Shown: in pieces, positions 10,131 to 22,870 of the stretch
Layout: the number at the start of each line of letters is the position of its first letter
Numbering within the stretch: position 1 is the stretch's first letter
DNA from: Dipteris shenzhenensis
Lineage: Eukaryota; Polypodiophyta; Polypodiopsida; Gleicheniales
DNA: 64,000 nucleotides
Direction: 5' to 3' (one strand)
Assembly (NCBI GenBank): GCA_047967505.1
Contig: CM106538.1
The notes under the pieces: model-generated
Seen by the model: the letters and a program-made list of their open reading frames with translations, nothing else
Database searches by the model: none
Told to the model about the DNA's origin: nothing
Made by a program: the position numbers and the translations under genes

Positions 10131-12235
10131 AAACCTCTGTCAGCCAGCAAGAGAAGCAAGGAGGTGTTGTTCCTTTGAGGTAACATCGTAACTTTGTCAG
10201 GCTTTGCAACAGCCTTTATTTTCATGGTCGGCATCGCCGCTATTTGGAAAGGCATTTCAAGATCATCATCATCACCATGGTTATCGTCATCGCTGCTTCT
10301 ATACATGATATTCAAGGAGAAGAGGCTCATGATCTATGCTGCTAAAGAATAGGAAACCTGAGGATCTTTATAGACTGTTGGGGTTCTTAAACGAACCAAA
10401 AGGTAGGGAAAGAAAAAGGTTGACAATTTTCCAGCAAAATATTCCGAATGTGAGCTTGTTGCAAAACTTAGAGAAGATCATGAGAGGATAATGAAGCATC
10501 GCACTCACATGTAGATGTTGCTACCTCAATGATGTACTCAATGCTTCAAAAATCCGCCTACTTATTCATGCTTTGTCTTCGGCAACTGATCCGCAGATGG
10601 AACTTGGTAATGGAGAGCGCCAGCTTGTTAGGTAGGATCCATGTCGTAGTTTTCGAACTTGGTGAAGGGCATGTGGTGCAAGGCCAACACGATCAATTAG
10701 TTGAGATAAGGGAAGGATGGTATTGTGGGGAGAGAAGAGGTAGAGGGGCAGGTTCTTCTACACATGAGATCCTCATTCCTACTCTATAGATTCGTTGGGA
10801 TCTCAAACGATTTGAGTGCCAACAAAGAAGCAGAGGGGAGCCATTAGGCAAGAGGAGCTAGGAAAGAAGGAATATAGAGGTAGAGAAATGGGACCGGTGT
10901 GGTGAGGGAAGTTTGAATAATAGGAAAAAGGAGACAATTTTGATAGTTTCATGCGGTTTGAGGCTAAGGTTTTCATTCAATATCTATATTTCCTATTGAT
11001 AAAACCATGACATGTGGCTCAACGAGAAGCAAGTATTTCATTTCATGGCACAATGCTACCTACCTAAAAACTTACACCTCCTTTGCAACAAACCACTTTT
11101 TGCCCAAGAGCAAAAGGTTTCACATCAATGATTGCTACTTTTTCGACATTGATAAATGAACTCCAGTGCTAAATTTGAAAGTGTAGGCTCATTCAAACTT
11201 TAGGCTCCCTGGAACGCAATAGCTCAAATTTAGAATCATATCATTTCCACTTTATGGGTTTCACATTTATGATCGGAGGACTTTGGATGCTAAGATATTG
11301 AAGGAGATATCCCCCTCACACATGTGCATTCCTAAGCAAAGATGTCATTGGCTCTATTGATAAGCTATTCGTCCAACTCTTTGTTTTTATTTTGCTCCAT
11401 ACCCATATTCAACTCTTTGATTGGCTAACATTGGTGATTCTCCCATTGCCACCACTATTCTATTGATTCTCTGAGCCTGGCTTTCCATTGGTTTCTCTTT
11501 TAGCTTTGTGGCTTTTGGTGAAGTTACAAGTACTAGACAAAACTAAGTTTTGGTGATTCGCCTCCTTTTGTGAGGTCAGCTACCATCCTCAATGTATCAA
11601 GTGTTATGATTGGCAAAATATTATTTGCCAGCAATTTATCCTCGACATCCATCGTGAATTATATCTTTGATCTTTAGTAGCTCTTTTTTTTATTGTGGTC
11701 TTGGCCATCTCCAATTTGGTTTCTATATAATCTACTTCAACCATTAGGGTCTCCTTACCCTATTGCTCCTTTTAGCCAAGGTCTTATGAGAAACATTGGA
11801 TACGACTTTTCATTGGCACTTCTTCATTCAATATTGCGGTTTTGATAACCTCCACTTTGGTCATGAGCATCTCCATTGATTGGTGCCTTATGACAGCTTG
11901 GAAAAACTTTATACAATGTGGAGCAATTTTCAATAATTTATTGATGGAAAATTTTGCCTTTAATTCTTCAAAAAAATTTTGACTCCAAGTAGTTGTGCTT
12001 CACCTCCATTAACTTTGTGATTTGCTCTACTTGTCCTTTGTTTTGTTGCACGGGTTGAAGGTTCTACTTGCTCTTGATTCCTTCTTTAGCTACTTTCTAT
12101 CTCTTTTTAATTAGCTTCATCACAGTTGCCTTTGGTGATCACAGGTTCCTCATTGAAATGCTAGGGTCTTTGGCTGCTTTAGCTTCAATTGTTAGACTAA
12201 TTTCTTGGATTTGGTTTTGTTTATGATCAATAAGT

Positions 12236-12313
12236 GCAAAATGTCTATGATCAAAAAGTGCAAAATTTCTATGGTTAGGGTTTTGTCACACTTATTGATC
12301 ATAGACATTTTGC
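12236..12313. repeat. Inverted repeat with 25-bp arms
   Basis: Arms 12236-12260 and 12289-12313 pair at 24 of 25 positions around a 28-base loop. A third partial copy of the same word (TATGATCAATAAGTG) lies just upstream at 12222-12236. It is a strong potential hairpin in either strand's transcript, with no visible link to a transposon terminus. Confidence 0.8.
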
Positions 12314-12639
12314 AACAATTCCATAGACTTCTTCTTTTATATTCAATAGCCATCACCCTTCATGTAACCTTCTTTGCCATTCTTTTCCTTTTTCGGGTGA
12401 CCCTCTGATCCCATCTTTTTCAATGGCATTTTAAACTCATCTCTATTAACTTTCACTAGCTCTTTCTCTAGGGTGAATGTCATTTGTTCATCTCCTACCT
12501 CACTATGTTCATTGATGAAGATGACCTTCTTTCTTTTTCCTGGCTTTGTCGGCATCCCCTTTACTACTATTGCAGATTGGGTGCTTGGAGATAAGATTTT
12601 CATGCACCTACATGTAAACTATTCTATTTTACATGGGGC

Positions 12640-12910
12640 TATATGTTTCTTTTGGAAAGCTACAAATTCTTTGTAATGGCCATATTGAATTAATTGTCCA
12701 TCATTGTAGGGAATTACAAGCGTACACATTGTCTTATGAAGGCGTATATGTTCCAAAGTAATGGCCAGTAAATGTAAGACTAAGGCTGAGGACCTATGCC
12801 CATTCATTCACTAAGTACATGCATTGCTAAAGGCTCAAGCCACCACAACTGATTAATTGGTCTAGTTTGAGTGGATGTAGCTAATAGATTACTTGTATTG
12901 ATTAAATTAC
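12640..12910 (+). repeat. Dispersed repeat, copy 1
   Basis: It aligns with 13553-13795 over about 250 bases, despite many substitutions and small gaps. Shared phrases include AATGTAAGACTAA and GGTCTAGTTTG or a variant. Both copies are followed shortly by CT-rich tracts. The type is unknown; a decayed LTR or a small DNA element is possible. Confidence 0.65.
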
Positions 12911-13552
12911 TTGTCCTTATAAATTAGATTAGTTGGCTAGTTTATTGATTGCTCCCCTCTCTCTCTCTCTCCCTTTCTTTCTCCCTTAAATCTCCCAGTC
13001 AAAATTTCTCCTAAACTCTCTAGAAATTTCATTTCAATTCTCACTTTCCTCTCCTCTTCTTCTCCTAATCCATCGTCATTGACCCTAACAGGTAAAGATT
13101 TTCCTCTCTCCTCCCCTTTCTCCCCACCCCTTAATCGCCACCACCGCCTTTAGCTCCCAATCACCTCCCAAACTTTTGTCGACCTCCCAAACGTCCGTCA
13201 ACCTCCCAAACTTTTGTTGCCCAGCCCGAATCTTTGTCGCCCATACGACAGAATGAGGAGGTGCATAGACGGCGGAAGGTGAAGGTGGGGGTCCTATACC
13301 TAGACTCCTTTAGTCGAGCGCGCTATTCCATACTATGAGGTGATTAATTCAATTAATTAATTTAGCTCGAGAGTGTAGTTTTTTAAATGCAGATAGCATT
13401 ACAATTCCTAGGTCTGCTACTTATCAGAAGAAAGAAAGAGGCCATATCTCTTCAAGGCTTTTGCCTCTTCTAGCTATAAATCCTACTGCCGAGCCATTGG
13501 ATTCCTTAAGATAAACTACACGGCCAACTATCCTATTCTATCATGAAACCAT

Positions 13553-13792
13553 ATGGTGCTTTTGAAAAGCTGCAAACTCTTATAATAACTGCATAGAATT
13601 AGCTATTGCTGCAAGGCATTGGAAGGTGCACGTTGTCCAATGAAGGTTTATATATTGTTTGAAAGTTATGGCCAGCAAATGTAAGACTAACGGGCCTAGG
13701 CCCATTCATTTTGCTAGGTACATGTCCTGCGAAGGTTTAAGCCACTACGACTAGTTGATTGTTCTAGTTTGGGTAAATATAATTACTTCGAT

Positions 13793-13794
<2 letters not shown>
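13553..13794 (+). repeat. Dispersed repeat, copy 2
   Basis: This is the second copy of the 12640-12910 repeat. Its right edge runs directly into the CT microsatellite. Confidence 0.65.

Positions 13795-13853
<59 letters not shown>
13795..13853. repeat. (CT)n microsatellite
   Basis: About 29 CT units, interrupted once by CCT. It abuts the dispersed repeat copy 2. Confidence 0.95.
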
Positions 13854-13904
13854 ATTCCATGCCTAGATTCTATTACCCTAACATGTTCCTTGCTGTGCTT
13901 TTGT

Positions 13905-14185
13905 TTGTCGTCACGTGCCATCATGTGCTCTTCCTATGACTTGGATTATTCCTTGAAACGTTTGCTCAAATGGCACATGGAATTTGTTGCTCGTGCGCAT
14001 CTTTGTTTGTTGTTTCCCATTGTGTGCTCTTCCTATTCTTTGGAGTATTTGGAAGGTTTGCTCAAATGGCACATGGAACTTGCACGGTGCTTGTGCACAA
14101 TTTTGGGGGTTGTCGCTTGATGTGCCTTGGACTATTCCTTTAAAGGTTCGCTCAAATGGCACATGGAGTTTGCATGGTGTGTGTT
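13905..14185 (+). repeat. Tandem repeat, three units of about 90-96 bp
   Basis: The word GCTCAAATGGCACATGGA recurs with its first base at 13964, 14060 and 14150. Each copy is preceded by TTGGA(T/G)TATT or a variant and followed by a GTGC-rich stretch. The units have diverged, so the array is not recent. Confidence 0.8.
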
Positions 14186-16295
14186 AACAATATGCCACAG
14201 CTGGTTAGTGATGTCATTTGATGGATAGTGGCAAGTCCATAGAGCTAAGAGTGTGCCTTGGAGCCAAATAGGCCCAAGATGGTTGTAAAAGAATGAGGAA
14301 ACTGAGTGGTATAAAGGGAATAGGGTTGGCCCTCCCTTCAAAAGGTGACATGTATAAAAGGCCAAGTGGTTGACTTTGGTCTTCATTGTTTGATGCACAA
14401 GTTTGGAATACAAGCTCCCTCTTCTCTTCTAAGAATGTTTTTGGGTGTTATTTTTTTCCTTTGTAGTGCATTTGTGTTTGCCACTCCATCCCCATTCATT
14501 CTCCTATTCTCCTCCCCTTCTCCCTCTCTTCTCCCATCTCCCCTTTCCCTCTTTCTCTTATGGAAACACATTGCAACAATCCGAGAGCCACTTGAGTGAC
14601 ACTTGTGGATGGCTTGTGCTTTGCATTGCTCTCACAAGGAGTAGCTTGGAGTGGAGGCTCCATCGGCATTCCTTCAAGATCCCCATGACATTTGAGTCAT
14701 CGTCGAGACCACACATCTTTGATGCCATTTCCGGGTAGTTCAAGGTATGCTTTTGCATTGCACTTGAGTTAAAAACTGTGCTAAAAATCACCATAGCTAC
14801 TACGTCATCATAGCTACTGGGTCACCAGAATAAATCATACAAATTACTACTAGGCTGTTCATAATTTGCTGCCATACGAGCAAGTAAAAACCATAGGAGC
14901 GTACCGAATGACCTGGGTCTCGTGAGATTCAGCTTTGTAGCTTTAGGACTCACAAAGATGAAGAGGATCAAGACAATTCATGTTTTATTTGCAAGCCAAC
15001 TACGTAACCTGATTTGATGGAGACAAATCAGTAATTACAGCTTGCATTGATATCATGTTTGTGCTTGCTAGGGAAGCTTTTGCCATATTGATATTTCATA
15101 AAAGTGGCCAGTGATGAGGAACGGCCATGAGTCTCACAATCAAGGCAGCGAGGGGGGTGAGTCCATACGAGGGTAAAGGGGAAGGGAAGAGAGCTACGCA
15201 TAGGTAGGCTGTGAGCCCGTAGGGAGGATAAAGGCCTTGAAGAAGGCCTTTATCTTTGAGAAGGGAAGCTTGAGGGGAAAACCTAGAGAGGGAGAACAAG
15301 GGAGATGAAATGAAGGAAGGAGAGAAGTGAGTCACCAAGGGAGGGAACAGATGCTAGTAGAGGAAAGGAAGGAAGGAGAAGCAAATTGGGGGAGATTCCA
15401 AGTGCGTAATACCTGAGGATGTACTATGGTCCTAGACTACATCTCCTGCCACTCATTTAGAGTGCTTTGGATTTTAGTCTACCACTTAAGTGTCTTTAAG
15501 GGTACCGAGGGGAGGTGATTTATCCATAAGTAATTGCTAAAGACACATGGGTGTATGGCATATATGGGACATTGGAGGAACCCTCTCAATATGGCACTAC
15601 AAGCTTGTGAGAGAGGTAGCGTGTGTCCTTACGTGATAGGTAAGGGAATCAAGGCCTTCCTACTATAGCTGATTTTCTCATAAGTGCCAAGACTAGGACC
15701 CTATACTCTTAAGGATATAATTAAGTGAGTGGTCCAAAAGAAATGTGAGGTCCTTTGTTCAACATATGGTCCTTATAAGCATGCAACGTATTAATTTTGA
15801 AGTAAAAACCATATTATCATAGTAACTTTAGTGGACCTAGTGGTGGTAAAATGACCCAAGGATGAAAATGATGCCTTAAATATCATCTTAACAATTGAAG
15901 TCAACACCTAGGGAAGGGTGCTAACACCTTTTATTAGATGTAGCTAATAGTGGATTGTGAATTCCCCATATTCTAAGGGAAACACAACATAAGGACATGG
16001 TAAATTGGTTCCAAAGGACATGGCTTGCGAAGTGATAACCAGAAATCCAAGGCTAGGAGATAACCATTCTTAAGGGCATTTTTTAGCCTTATCTAGCTAG
16101 ATCACATTAGTCATGAGGTACCAAAGGGAATGGGGGAGCTAAAAATATAATCAACCTTTAGAGTCAACCTTATGGACAAGTATATTATTGTAGTTAAGAA
16201 GACAAAGCCAAGGTTAATGATGATGGAGTAAGAGAAAGAGGAATCATAGACATCCATTTCCATAGCCTGATCGTGTGTGAAAATCTGACAAGGGA

Positions 16296-16296
<1 letters not shown>

Positions 16297-16335
<39 letters not shown>

Positions 16336-16446
16336 ACATGCGCATGCACACACACATGTGTGCATGTGTGCATGTGTGCATGTGTGTGTGCAGTGCATGC
16401 GCATGTGTGTGTGCATGTGCATGCGCATGTGTGTGTGCATCTGTGT
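16297..16446. repeat. (GT)n and GCATGTGT purine-pyrimidine alternating tract
   Basis: About 150 bases of nearly strict purine-pyrimidine alternation: a pure GT run to about 16334, then GCACATGCGCATGC-type words and repeated TGTGTGCA. Alternation of this length favours Z-DNA. Apparent proteins here on both strands are only translations of the repeat. Confidence 0.9.
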
Positions 16447-16854
16447 GAAATGTATATCATTTTCCCTTTAGGAATAACTTTTATGACGGCTCATTCATTG
16501 CTACAAAAAATATTAGACATCACATTTTGATCACAACAATGTTTTGATTAATAGCACATGTATTGCAAAAAATTTGGGTGATTGCACATGGATCACAAAA
16601 AAAGATAAGAAAATGCACTTTGTATTGTAAAATGTAATTGTGATGATGTCTTGCCATAGCACCACACGTTGATGACAACTTGCAATGGATGTACTATCAA
16701 TTGGAACATTTCTTCCATTGTAATTCTTATCTTAAAAAGCAAATTCTTCCTTTCCAAGAGAGAATGCATACCCACTAGTAGATCTCCTATCATTAGTTGA
16801 AGTGGTTCTTCTAGTCTCTATGGCATTGAAGGTTCATTCAACCCCATGTTGTGA

Positions 16855-19015
16855 TCTCTATATCTCAAGCTGCAAGTAGTCACCATCATTGACCAACTTT
16901 GCATTTTGCTTGAGAGGAGTTTCAGCTATTATGCATGTTGTCATACCATATTTTCACAGCATAGCTAAGGCATATTGCCTTTGAATCATCCAAATACCAT
17001 GAGGAGTGTCAATTACCTCAATTCCAAGAAAGTACCTAAGTTTTCCTAGGTATTTCATGTCAAATTCCCTTGCCAAATGCTTCTTTATGGCTGTGATTCT
17101 TGTATGATAAGTGTCTGTGATGATCAAGTCATCAACATATGTGATTATGATTACTATTTTAGACTCCTCATGTTGCACATACATGGAGTAATCAGATTTG
17201 AATTCCCTAAAATTTAATTTTAGCAAGGCCTTACTTATCTTTTCACACCATGCCCTTGGTGCTTGTTTTAGGCCATATTATGTTTTTTTTGGCTTGCACA
17301 CATGCATTGGAAACTTAGGGTGTGCATACGACTCTAGCTAGAGCATATATACCTCCTCTTGTAATGAGCCATTTGGAAAGGCATTTTTAACATCCATCTA
17401 CCATAAATTCCAGCCAAACATGCTAGCTAATGCAATAACCATTCTTATAGTAGTCATCTTTGCTACTAGCCTAAAAGCCTCATCATAATCCAAACCATAT
17501 GTTTGGGCATAACCATTTGCTACTAACCTTGCCTTGTACCTTACAACACTCCCATCTGATTTGCATTTAACTTTATAGACCCATTTATAGCCAATAGACT
17601 TTTGCCTTTATTAACTTTAACTTTATAGACCCATTTATAGCCAATAGCCTTTTTCCTTTAGGAAGTTTGACAAGAGTCCATGTATTGTTTTTGTCCAAGG
17701 CATCCATCTTCTCATCCGTAGCATCTCTCCAATCTAAAATTTTGACAGCTTCTTCAAAGCATGATGGCTCACACCATGTTGCACTTTACTAATTATATAT
17801 GCATAAAGCATCCTCATACAGCCATTTATATGTCAATCTATCCACAAGATGTCGCACCCTTTCTAATTTAATGCTTGTGTTTTAGCATGTGGTCAATGGT
17901 GGCACATGTTTGAAGCATGCTTGGTATCTTGAACTCTGACAAGCTATAAATCACTCCCTTCATCACCACTTGCATCCTCAATGCTCTCATCAACCTCAAA
18001 TTTTTGCTTCCCTTTTCCCACATGCATAATCCCCCTTAGTCTTCCACTCCAAGGGTTCACACTATCAACACTTTCTTCATGCTGAGATGGGCCGGCCATA
18101 TTTATACTTGAAGGTACAACTTGCTGCAATTTTGCTTTATCAACCTTAGGCATGTATTCATCCTCAACCATAATTCCTTTAGGCTGATACCAAAAATTAT
18201 GCTTGCTAAATTTGACATACCAGCTCTCATACACTTGTCTTGGTAGTGGGATCATAGCATTTATACCCTTTTCTTTCAGTGGGGTATCCAAGAAAAGCAC
18301 ATTTCATGGCTCTTGTCTGCATTTTCTTTCTTACCTCATTGGGCACATGCACATGACAAACACAGCCCAACACCTTCAAATATGCCAAATTTGGCTTGTA
18401 CCCATAAAGCTTCTCAAAGGGTGCCATCCCATGTATGACATCCGTTAGATTCCTATTCATTATGTGAACCGCTGTGTCAACCCAATAAGTCAATGTCATA
18501 TGCATTTCATCCAACATGGATCTAGACATATCTCCAATCACTTTATTTTTCCTTTTTGCAATAGCATTTTGTTGTGGCATGTACCTACATGTAACCCATC
18601 TCTTTATGTCTTGACCATACAAGATCTCCACTATTATCCATGTGGAAGCATTGTATTTGGCACCCAAGCTCCTTCTCCATTATTCTTTTGTATTGCAAAA
18701 AACTTTGAAAGCACCACTCTTTGCTTTCAAAAAGTATACCCATATCATGCAACTAAAATCATCTATAAAGGTAATGTAATGTATTGCTCCTCTTGGGATT
18801 ACATTATCCATAAGACCCCAAATATCAGGGTGCACTATTTCATAAGGATACCTACTCATTCTTCCCCTATTTGTAAATTGAAAACGTGTTTGCTTGGCAA
18901 ACTGACATGATGGGCATACATGGTTGAAATCTAAATGTCCAAAAATAGGCAATCCTTTCACAAGCTCTTTTGTTTACATCTCCTTCAACCTTCTATAATT
19001 GTTTGATAATCTTGA
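16855..19015 (-). pseudogene. Ty1/copia pol remnant (integrase, linker, RT)
   Basis: Read leftward. The C-x2-C half of the pre-integrase zinc finger (CPSCQFAKQTRF) lies near 18910. The integrase core keeps the first Asp (HPDIWGLM). The second catalytic motif, expected before ILYGQDIK, has decayed to an unrelated string without Asp. In the third, NAIAKRKNK replaces NGVAERKN(R/K), so the Glu is Lys. Post-integrase FLGYPTERKGYKCYDP is clear at 18230-18300. The RT palm motif YVDD is intact at about 17130, in IITYVDDLIITDTYHTRI, preceded by YGLKQAPRAWC in a broken frame. The 5' end is cut near 19015 and the 3' end near 16855; no RNase H or LTRs are seen. It is an old, dead copy. Confidence 0.85.
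17565..17660 (-). repeat. Short tandem duplication inside the copia RT remnant
   Basis: AACTTTATAGACCCATTTATAGCCAATAG occurs twice about 52 bases apart (beginning near 17568 and 17619), with near-identical flanks. It falls in the RT N-terminal block (TGLKVYKWV-like) and adds to the gene's disruption. Confidence 0.75.
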
Positions 19016-20288
19016 TATAGGAATTCTTGCTTCTTTTGTATAAGTAAGCAAAATTGCTTAGTACCTTCACTGAGAAGGAATGTGATTAAGGACTTGATCT
19101 AAGGTAAAATTTGAAATATTTCTATTTTTCCCAGTCAGTGGACAGTTTGAACTGGGTAGTACTGGCAGATCTATTGTTTAGTGGTCAATTGATAGTTGAT
19201 ACTGGCATTATTGGCAGATCAATTTCAATATTGTATTGTTAACTTACATTTTTTTATTGTTTCTTTATATTGATAGCTATTAGATAGTTAATAAATAGCA
19301 AGACTAGCAATTCTAAGTAAATAGATTATGTGCCTACAATTTTTTGCTAGGTGACAGTTGCAAAACTAGTAATATCGGTTTATTTATTTTGTAGAAAATC
19401 TTGTAACTTGGACTAATTACTCTATGAATAAAGATTTTTACTTTTTAATTTGTAAGAGCTTTTATGGTTTGTATCATTATACAGGATGAGTGGTGGTAGT
19501 CTATTTGTGAATTATGGCTGCATAATTATTTGAAATAGTTTTTTATTTTGCATAGCAGATCAATATGTTGATGAAAAAAAAATGCTCCTTGTACACTCCA
19601 TCACCTTTGGTAGGGTCTCGTAGCCATAGAGTCTCTGCTAAGCATCCTTATATGAGAGTGAGGCTCTTGAGGACAACAAAGCCAAAATGCTTGGATTTGT
19701 AGCTGAAACGTCCAACAAATCACCCCATGTTAATCCCTTTCCATTAGCTCCTCTAGGATCATTGGAAAGATGAGGAGAAACTAGCATTTAATAGAAAACC
19801 TTTGTGCATTCAGGATATTTACTTGTCAATAAAAAATGGAGTGTCTAAGGGTTGGGTAATAAACAAATATGGCACGGTCATGTTGCAAAATGTGCTATAC
19901 CCAAAGTCACTAAAGGTCAACTTGGTAGATCGGAAAGGTATTGGGTGTACCACTCTCCACATAGATGAGGTCTTCTATGTAGAAGTTGTCAAGACACTGA
20001 ATGTGGGAGCCTATGTGCATATTGTCAACTTCTTCGTGTGTGTGAAGAATGCCCAAAATGATGGGGGCATGGCAGATTATACCCTCACATTTGATCCCTT
20101 CACCCACATCAATAGGATTCTAGATTTCATTGTAGAGCTATATTTCTTGCCAAAAAATAGCATTGTGAACCACAAGGAAGAGGGCCAAAGTTGTGAAATT
20201 TCACTCAAGCTCTCATGAATTGAAGCTCCACCTCCCTCATCCATGTAGATACAAAGAGGCCAAACATTCCTATGTGCACCACACAGAC

Positions 20289-20331
20289 TAAGAGAGAGAG
20301 AGGGGGGGGGAGAGAGAGAGAGAGAGAGAGG
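20289..20331. repeat. (GA)n microsatellite with a G9 run
   Basis: GA repeats are split by a run of nine G near 20302-20310. Confidence 0.92.
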
Positions 20332-20654
20332 AATATATCTTTTTCTATGTATACTAAGCTAGATTCTTGAATGGACCTATGTAATCTAGGCCACAGAGCT
20401 AGAATGCTTCCCACATATGACTTGGTTGCAATAGCATGTGGTATGGAGGAAGCAAACAACCTATGCGTTGATAGACATCACACTAAATAGTGTGAGCATG
20501 GGCATCCTTATATAGAGTACTCCACCACAATGCAGCTTGAAACACTTTTCAAGCAATAAGCTTGCCACCAAAGTGACCTTCTGCAGAGCCTGTGTGAACC
20601 TCATTAAATACTTCATCTCACTCGTGTGGTGGAACCCACTTGCATTCAATGTCA

Positions 20655-20848
20655 TCACCCTAATAATACAACTATCCACCAATCATGATGTACTTCTAGG
20701 CCTTCAAGTTCAACTGCTTTGCTTGTCATTTAGCTTGTTCTAAAAGAAGAATCACCCTAACAATACAACTATCCACCAATCATGATGTACTTCTAGGCCT
20801 TCAAGTCCAACTGCTTTGCTTGTCATTTGGCTTGTACTAAAAGAAGAT
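20655..20848 (+). repeat. 97-bp tandem duplication
   Basis: Two units start at the CACCCTAA words at 20656 and 20753 and share CTATCCACCAATCATGATGT and CAACTGCTTTGCTTGTCATT. Only about four differences separate them, so the duplication is fairly recent. Confidence 0.88.
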
Positions 20849-20889
20849 TCCCTAAGATAAGTAGTGTAGCATCACTACATACTTGATTT

Positions 20890-21260
20890 ATGTAAAGTCA
20901 ATAGCAAAAAAATGGGCATGGGCATCTTCTAATCAAATAGGAACACATTTATTTTCATCCAAGGCTGGTAACCTAGACAAAGAATTAGCTACTACATGTA
21001 TTTCCCAGCTTTATGAATAATTCTAAAATTAAATTCTTGTAGTAGTAGCATCCATCAAACCAATTTGCCTTGGGTCATTGTCTTGTTGATAAGACACTGC
21101 AAAGCCTAATGTTCAACATAAAATATCAATTGATTGGTGAGTAATTTGACACTTATGCCCCCCTTTGTACCATCAAAAGAGCTTCATGCTCAATTATGTT
21201 GTAGTTGCACTCGGGTTGAGTCATAAATTACATTGTCATAAGACCTAATCATCACCTCTT
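20890..21260 (-). pseudogene. Ty3/gypsy RNase H remnant
   Basis: Read leftward, IFYVEHxALQCLINK (TAG at x) and MLLLQEFNFRIIHKAGKY match the C-terminal part of gypsy RNase H (FYVDHQALLYLVNK, LLLQEF.F.I...PG). The catalytic His is kept. The frame has several stops. It lies downstream of a second RNase H scrap at 21360-21772 in the same orientation, so two related elements, or a duplicated end, are present. Confidence 0.65.
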
Positions 21261-21359
21261 TGATACAACATTCCAACAATCACCATAAAAGGTCTACTCT
21301 TCAATCATCAATGCCATCCTTTTTTTTTAATCCAAAGACATCTCTTTCAAGAAGACACC

Positions 21360-22870
21360 ATCCATCAAATCCGAACCATCCGATCATACCCATATATGCT
21401 ATAAATGGGCTCCACTTCAAATAGATTTGCATCCAATAACTCATCGGAAATGCTGCCCAAGGGTGGTTCCCTTGAAACCAACCGACTTAAATAGTCCATC
21501 ACTAGATGTTGGCTTCCCAGTGTATGCACCACTATGTAATCAAATTATTGCAATGAGAGAATCCATTTGGCCAACCTACCCGTGGGTTGCACCTTGTTTA
21601 CTAAATTTAGCAATGCTTGGTGATCCACATGAAATACAATCTTATTACCTAACAAATAATGGCAAAATTTACCCAATGAATAAATCAGGCCTAAACCTTC
21701 CCTCTCTGTCATAAAGTTATTCCTTTTGGCACTGGTGAGTGTATGGCTTGCATAATAGTTATTTGATACCATTCTTTTTGCCTTTTTTGCATCAATACCA
21801 CACCAATAGCAATATCAAATGCATCTACAAAAACATGAAAGTCTAGACTCCAATCCGATGGCTATAACACTGGTGCAAGTGTCAAAATCTTTTATAATCA
21901 ATTGGAAGACCTTTCCTGTTCCTCTCCCCAAATGAATGGGACATCCTTCTTAGTTAATTTTGTAAGAGGCTAGCAAACATATGACAAATAGCACAGAAAC
22001 CGGTTACCAAAGCCCACAAACCTCTCTAACTCCTTAACATTCCTGGGAACTTAGCCTTTTGGATGGCATCAACCTTACGGGGATCAATTTCCATCCCTTC
22101 TTCAAAAATAATGTTACCCAACAATACTTCCTGCTTCATGCAAAGGCACACTTAGCTGGATTCAAGATTAAATGAGTAGTTTGGCATTTGTTAAAGCATA
22201 GGCGTAATTGATGCAAATGTTTTATTTTTTTCCCAAGATGTTGAAATAATCTAAGAACACCCACATGAAGGTGGTAAGATAAAGTTCGAACACCTTATGT
22301 AACCAGGACTGGAATGCCAATGGTGCATTTTCAATCCAAATGTCATCACATTACTAGCATAGACCCTCCATTCCATAATAAATGTTGTCTTATCTTTATC
22401 ATCTTTAGCCATCTAGATCTGATTGTAACCACTAAAATCATCCAAAAAACTGTACATCTCATGCCCAAAAACAACATCCAGCAAAGTATCACAAAATGAC
22501 AAAGGGAATGGATCACTCATTGTTACCACACTTAACTTCTAGTAGTCCATGCAAATTCTTAGCTTACCATTTTTCTTCGGAACAATGACTATTGAGGATA
22601 GCCAAGTCACCTTATCTATTGGATAGATGAATCCCACTATTAACAGCTTGTCAATATCCTTCTTGACCTGATTCGCAAAATTTGATTTTATATGGTAGCA
22701 TTCCTCAGATTGATTTGGAGAACACATAAAGTCACATCCACTCATTTCATGTCCATGTATTCCCATGCAAAAATATGTGTACTTGCATAATAGCTTGACC
22801 AACTCCAAGTGAAACTCTCCTGTTCACCCCTTGCACCACAATCGGTCGCTCTCTTTTCTCCAGGATTGCA
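21360..22870 (-). pseudogene. Ty3/gypsy reverse transcriptase and RNase H, decayed
   Basis: Read leftward: RT entry motif WLSSIVIVPKKNGKLRICMDY (about 22540-22620). Then MYSFLDDFSGYNQI with the catalytic region A, then TTFIMEW and VMTFGLK. The YxDD palm motif is not visible where expected near 22240. RNase H follows: FHVFVDAFDIAIGVVLMQ, then FMTEREGLGLIYSLGKFCHY and FHVDHQALLNLVNK at 21545-21772. A connection stretch ends with DYLSRL and DELLDANLFEVEP. The many stops and shifts mean it is dead. The wording is that of the plant gypsy lineage whose RNase H reads YASRTL..AQRNYTTTERE. Confidence 0.82.

Larger units (their letters stand above)
9842..16850. other. Gene-free region with assorted repeats
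   Basis: No gene is supported. 9848-10010 holds one open frame (about 60 codons, containing SSPPNPIKLKARAANTARLI) that may be a retroelement scrap, but I do not recognise it. The minus frame at 10094-10330 has an Asp-rich run and no family. 12343-12603 (minus) is a lysine/glutamate-rich frame with no family. The rest is AT-rich unique sequence with the repeats listed separately. Confidence 0.5.
19016..20889. other. Unassigned region
   Basis: No gene is recognised. The best frame is 19802-20218 on the plus strand (138 codons, containing GTVMLQNVLYPKSLKVNLV and DGGMADYTLTFDPF). It looks protein-like but has no family I know and no neighbours to explain it. The rest is AT-rich, apart from the GA tract and the 97-bp tandem repeat listed below. 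Confidence 0.35.

Noticed and set aside
16194-16530. Frames rich in His/Thr or Cys/Val
   Set aside because: Only translations of the GT microsatellite on either strand.
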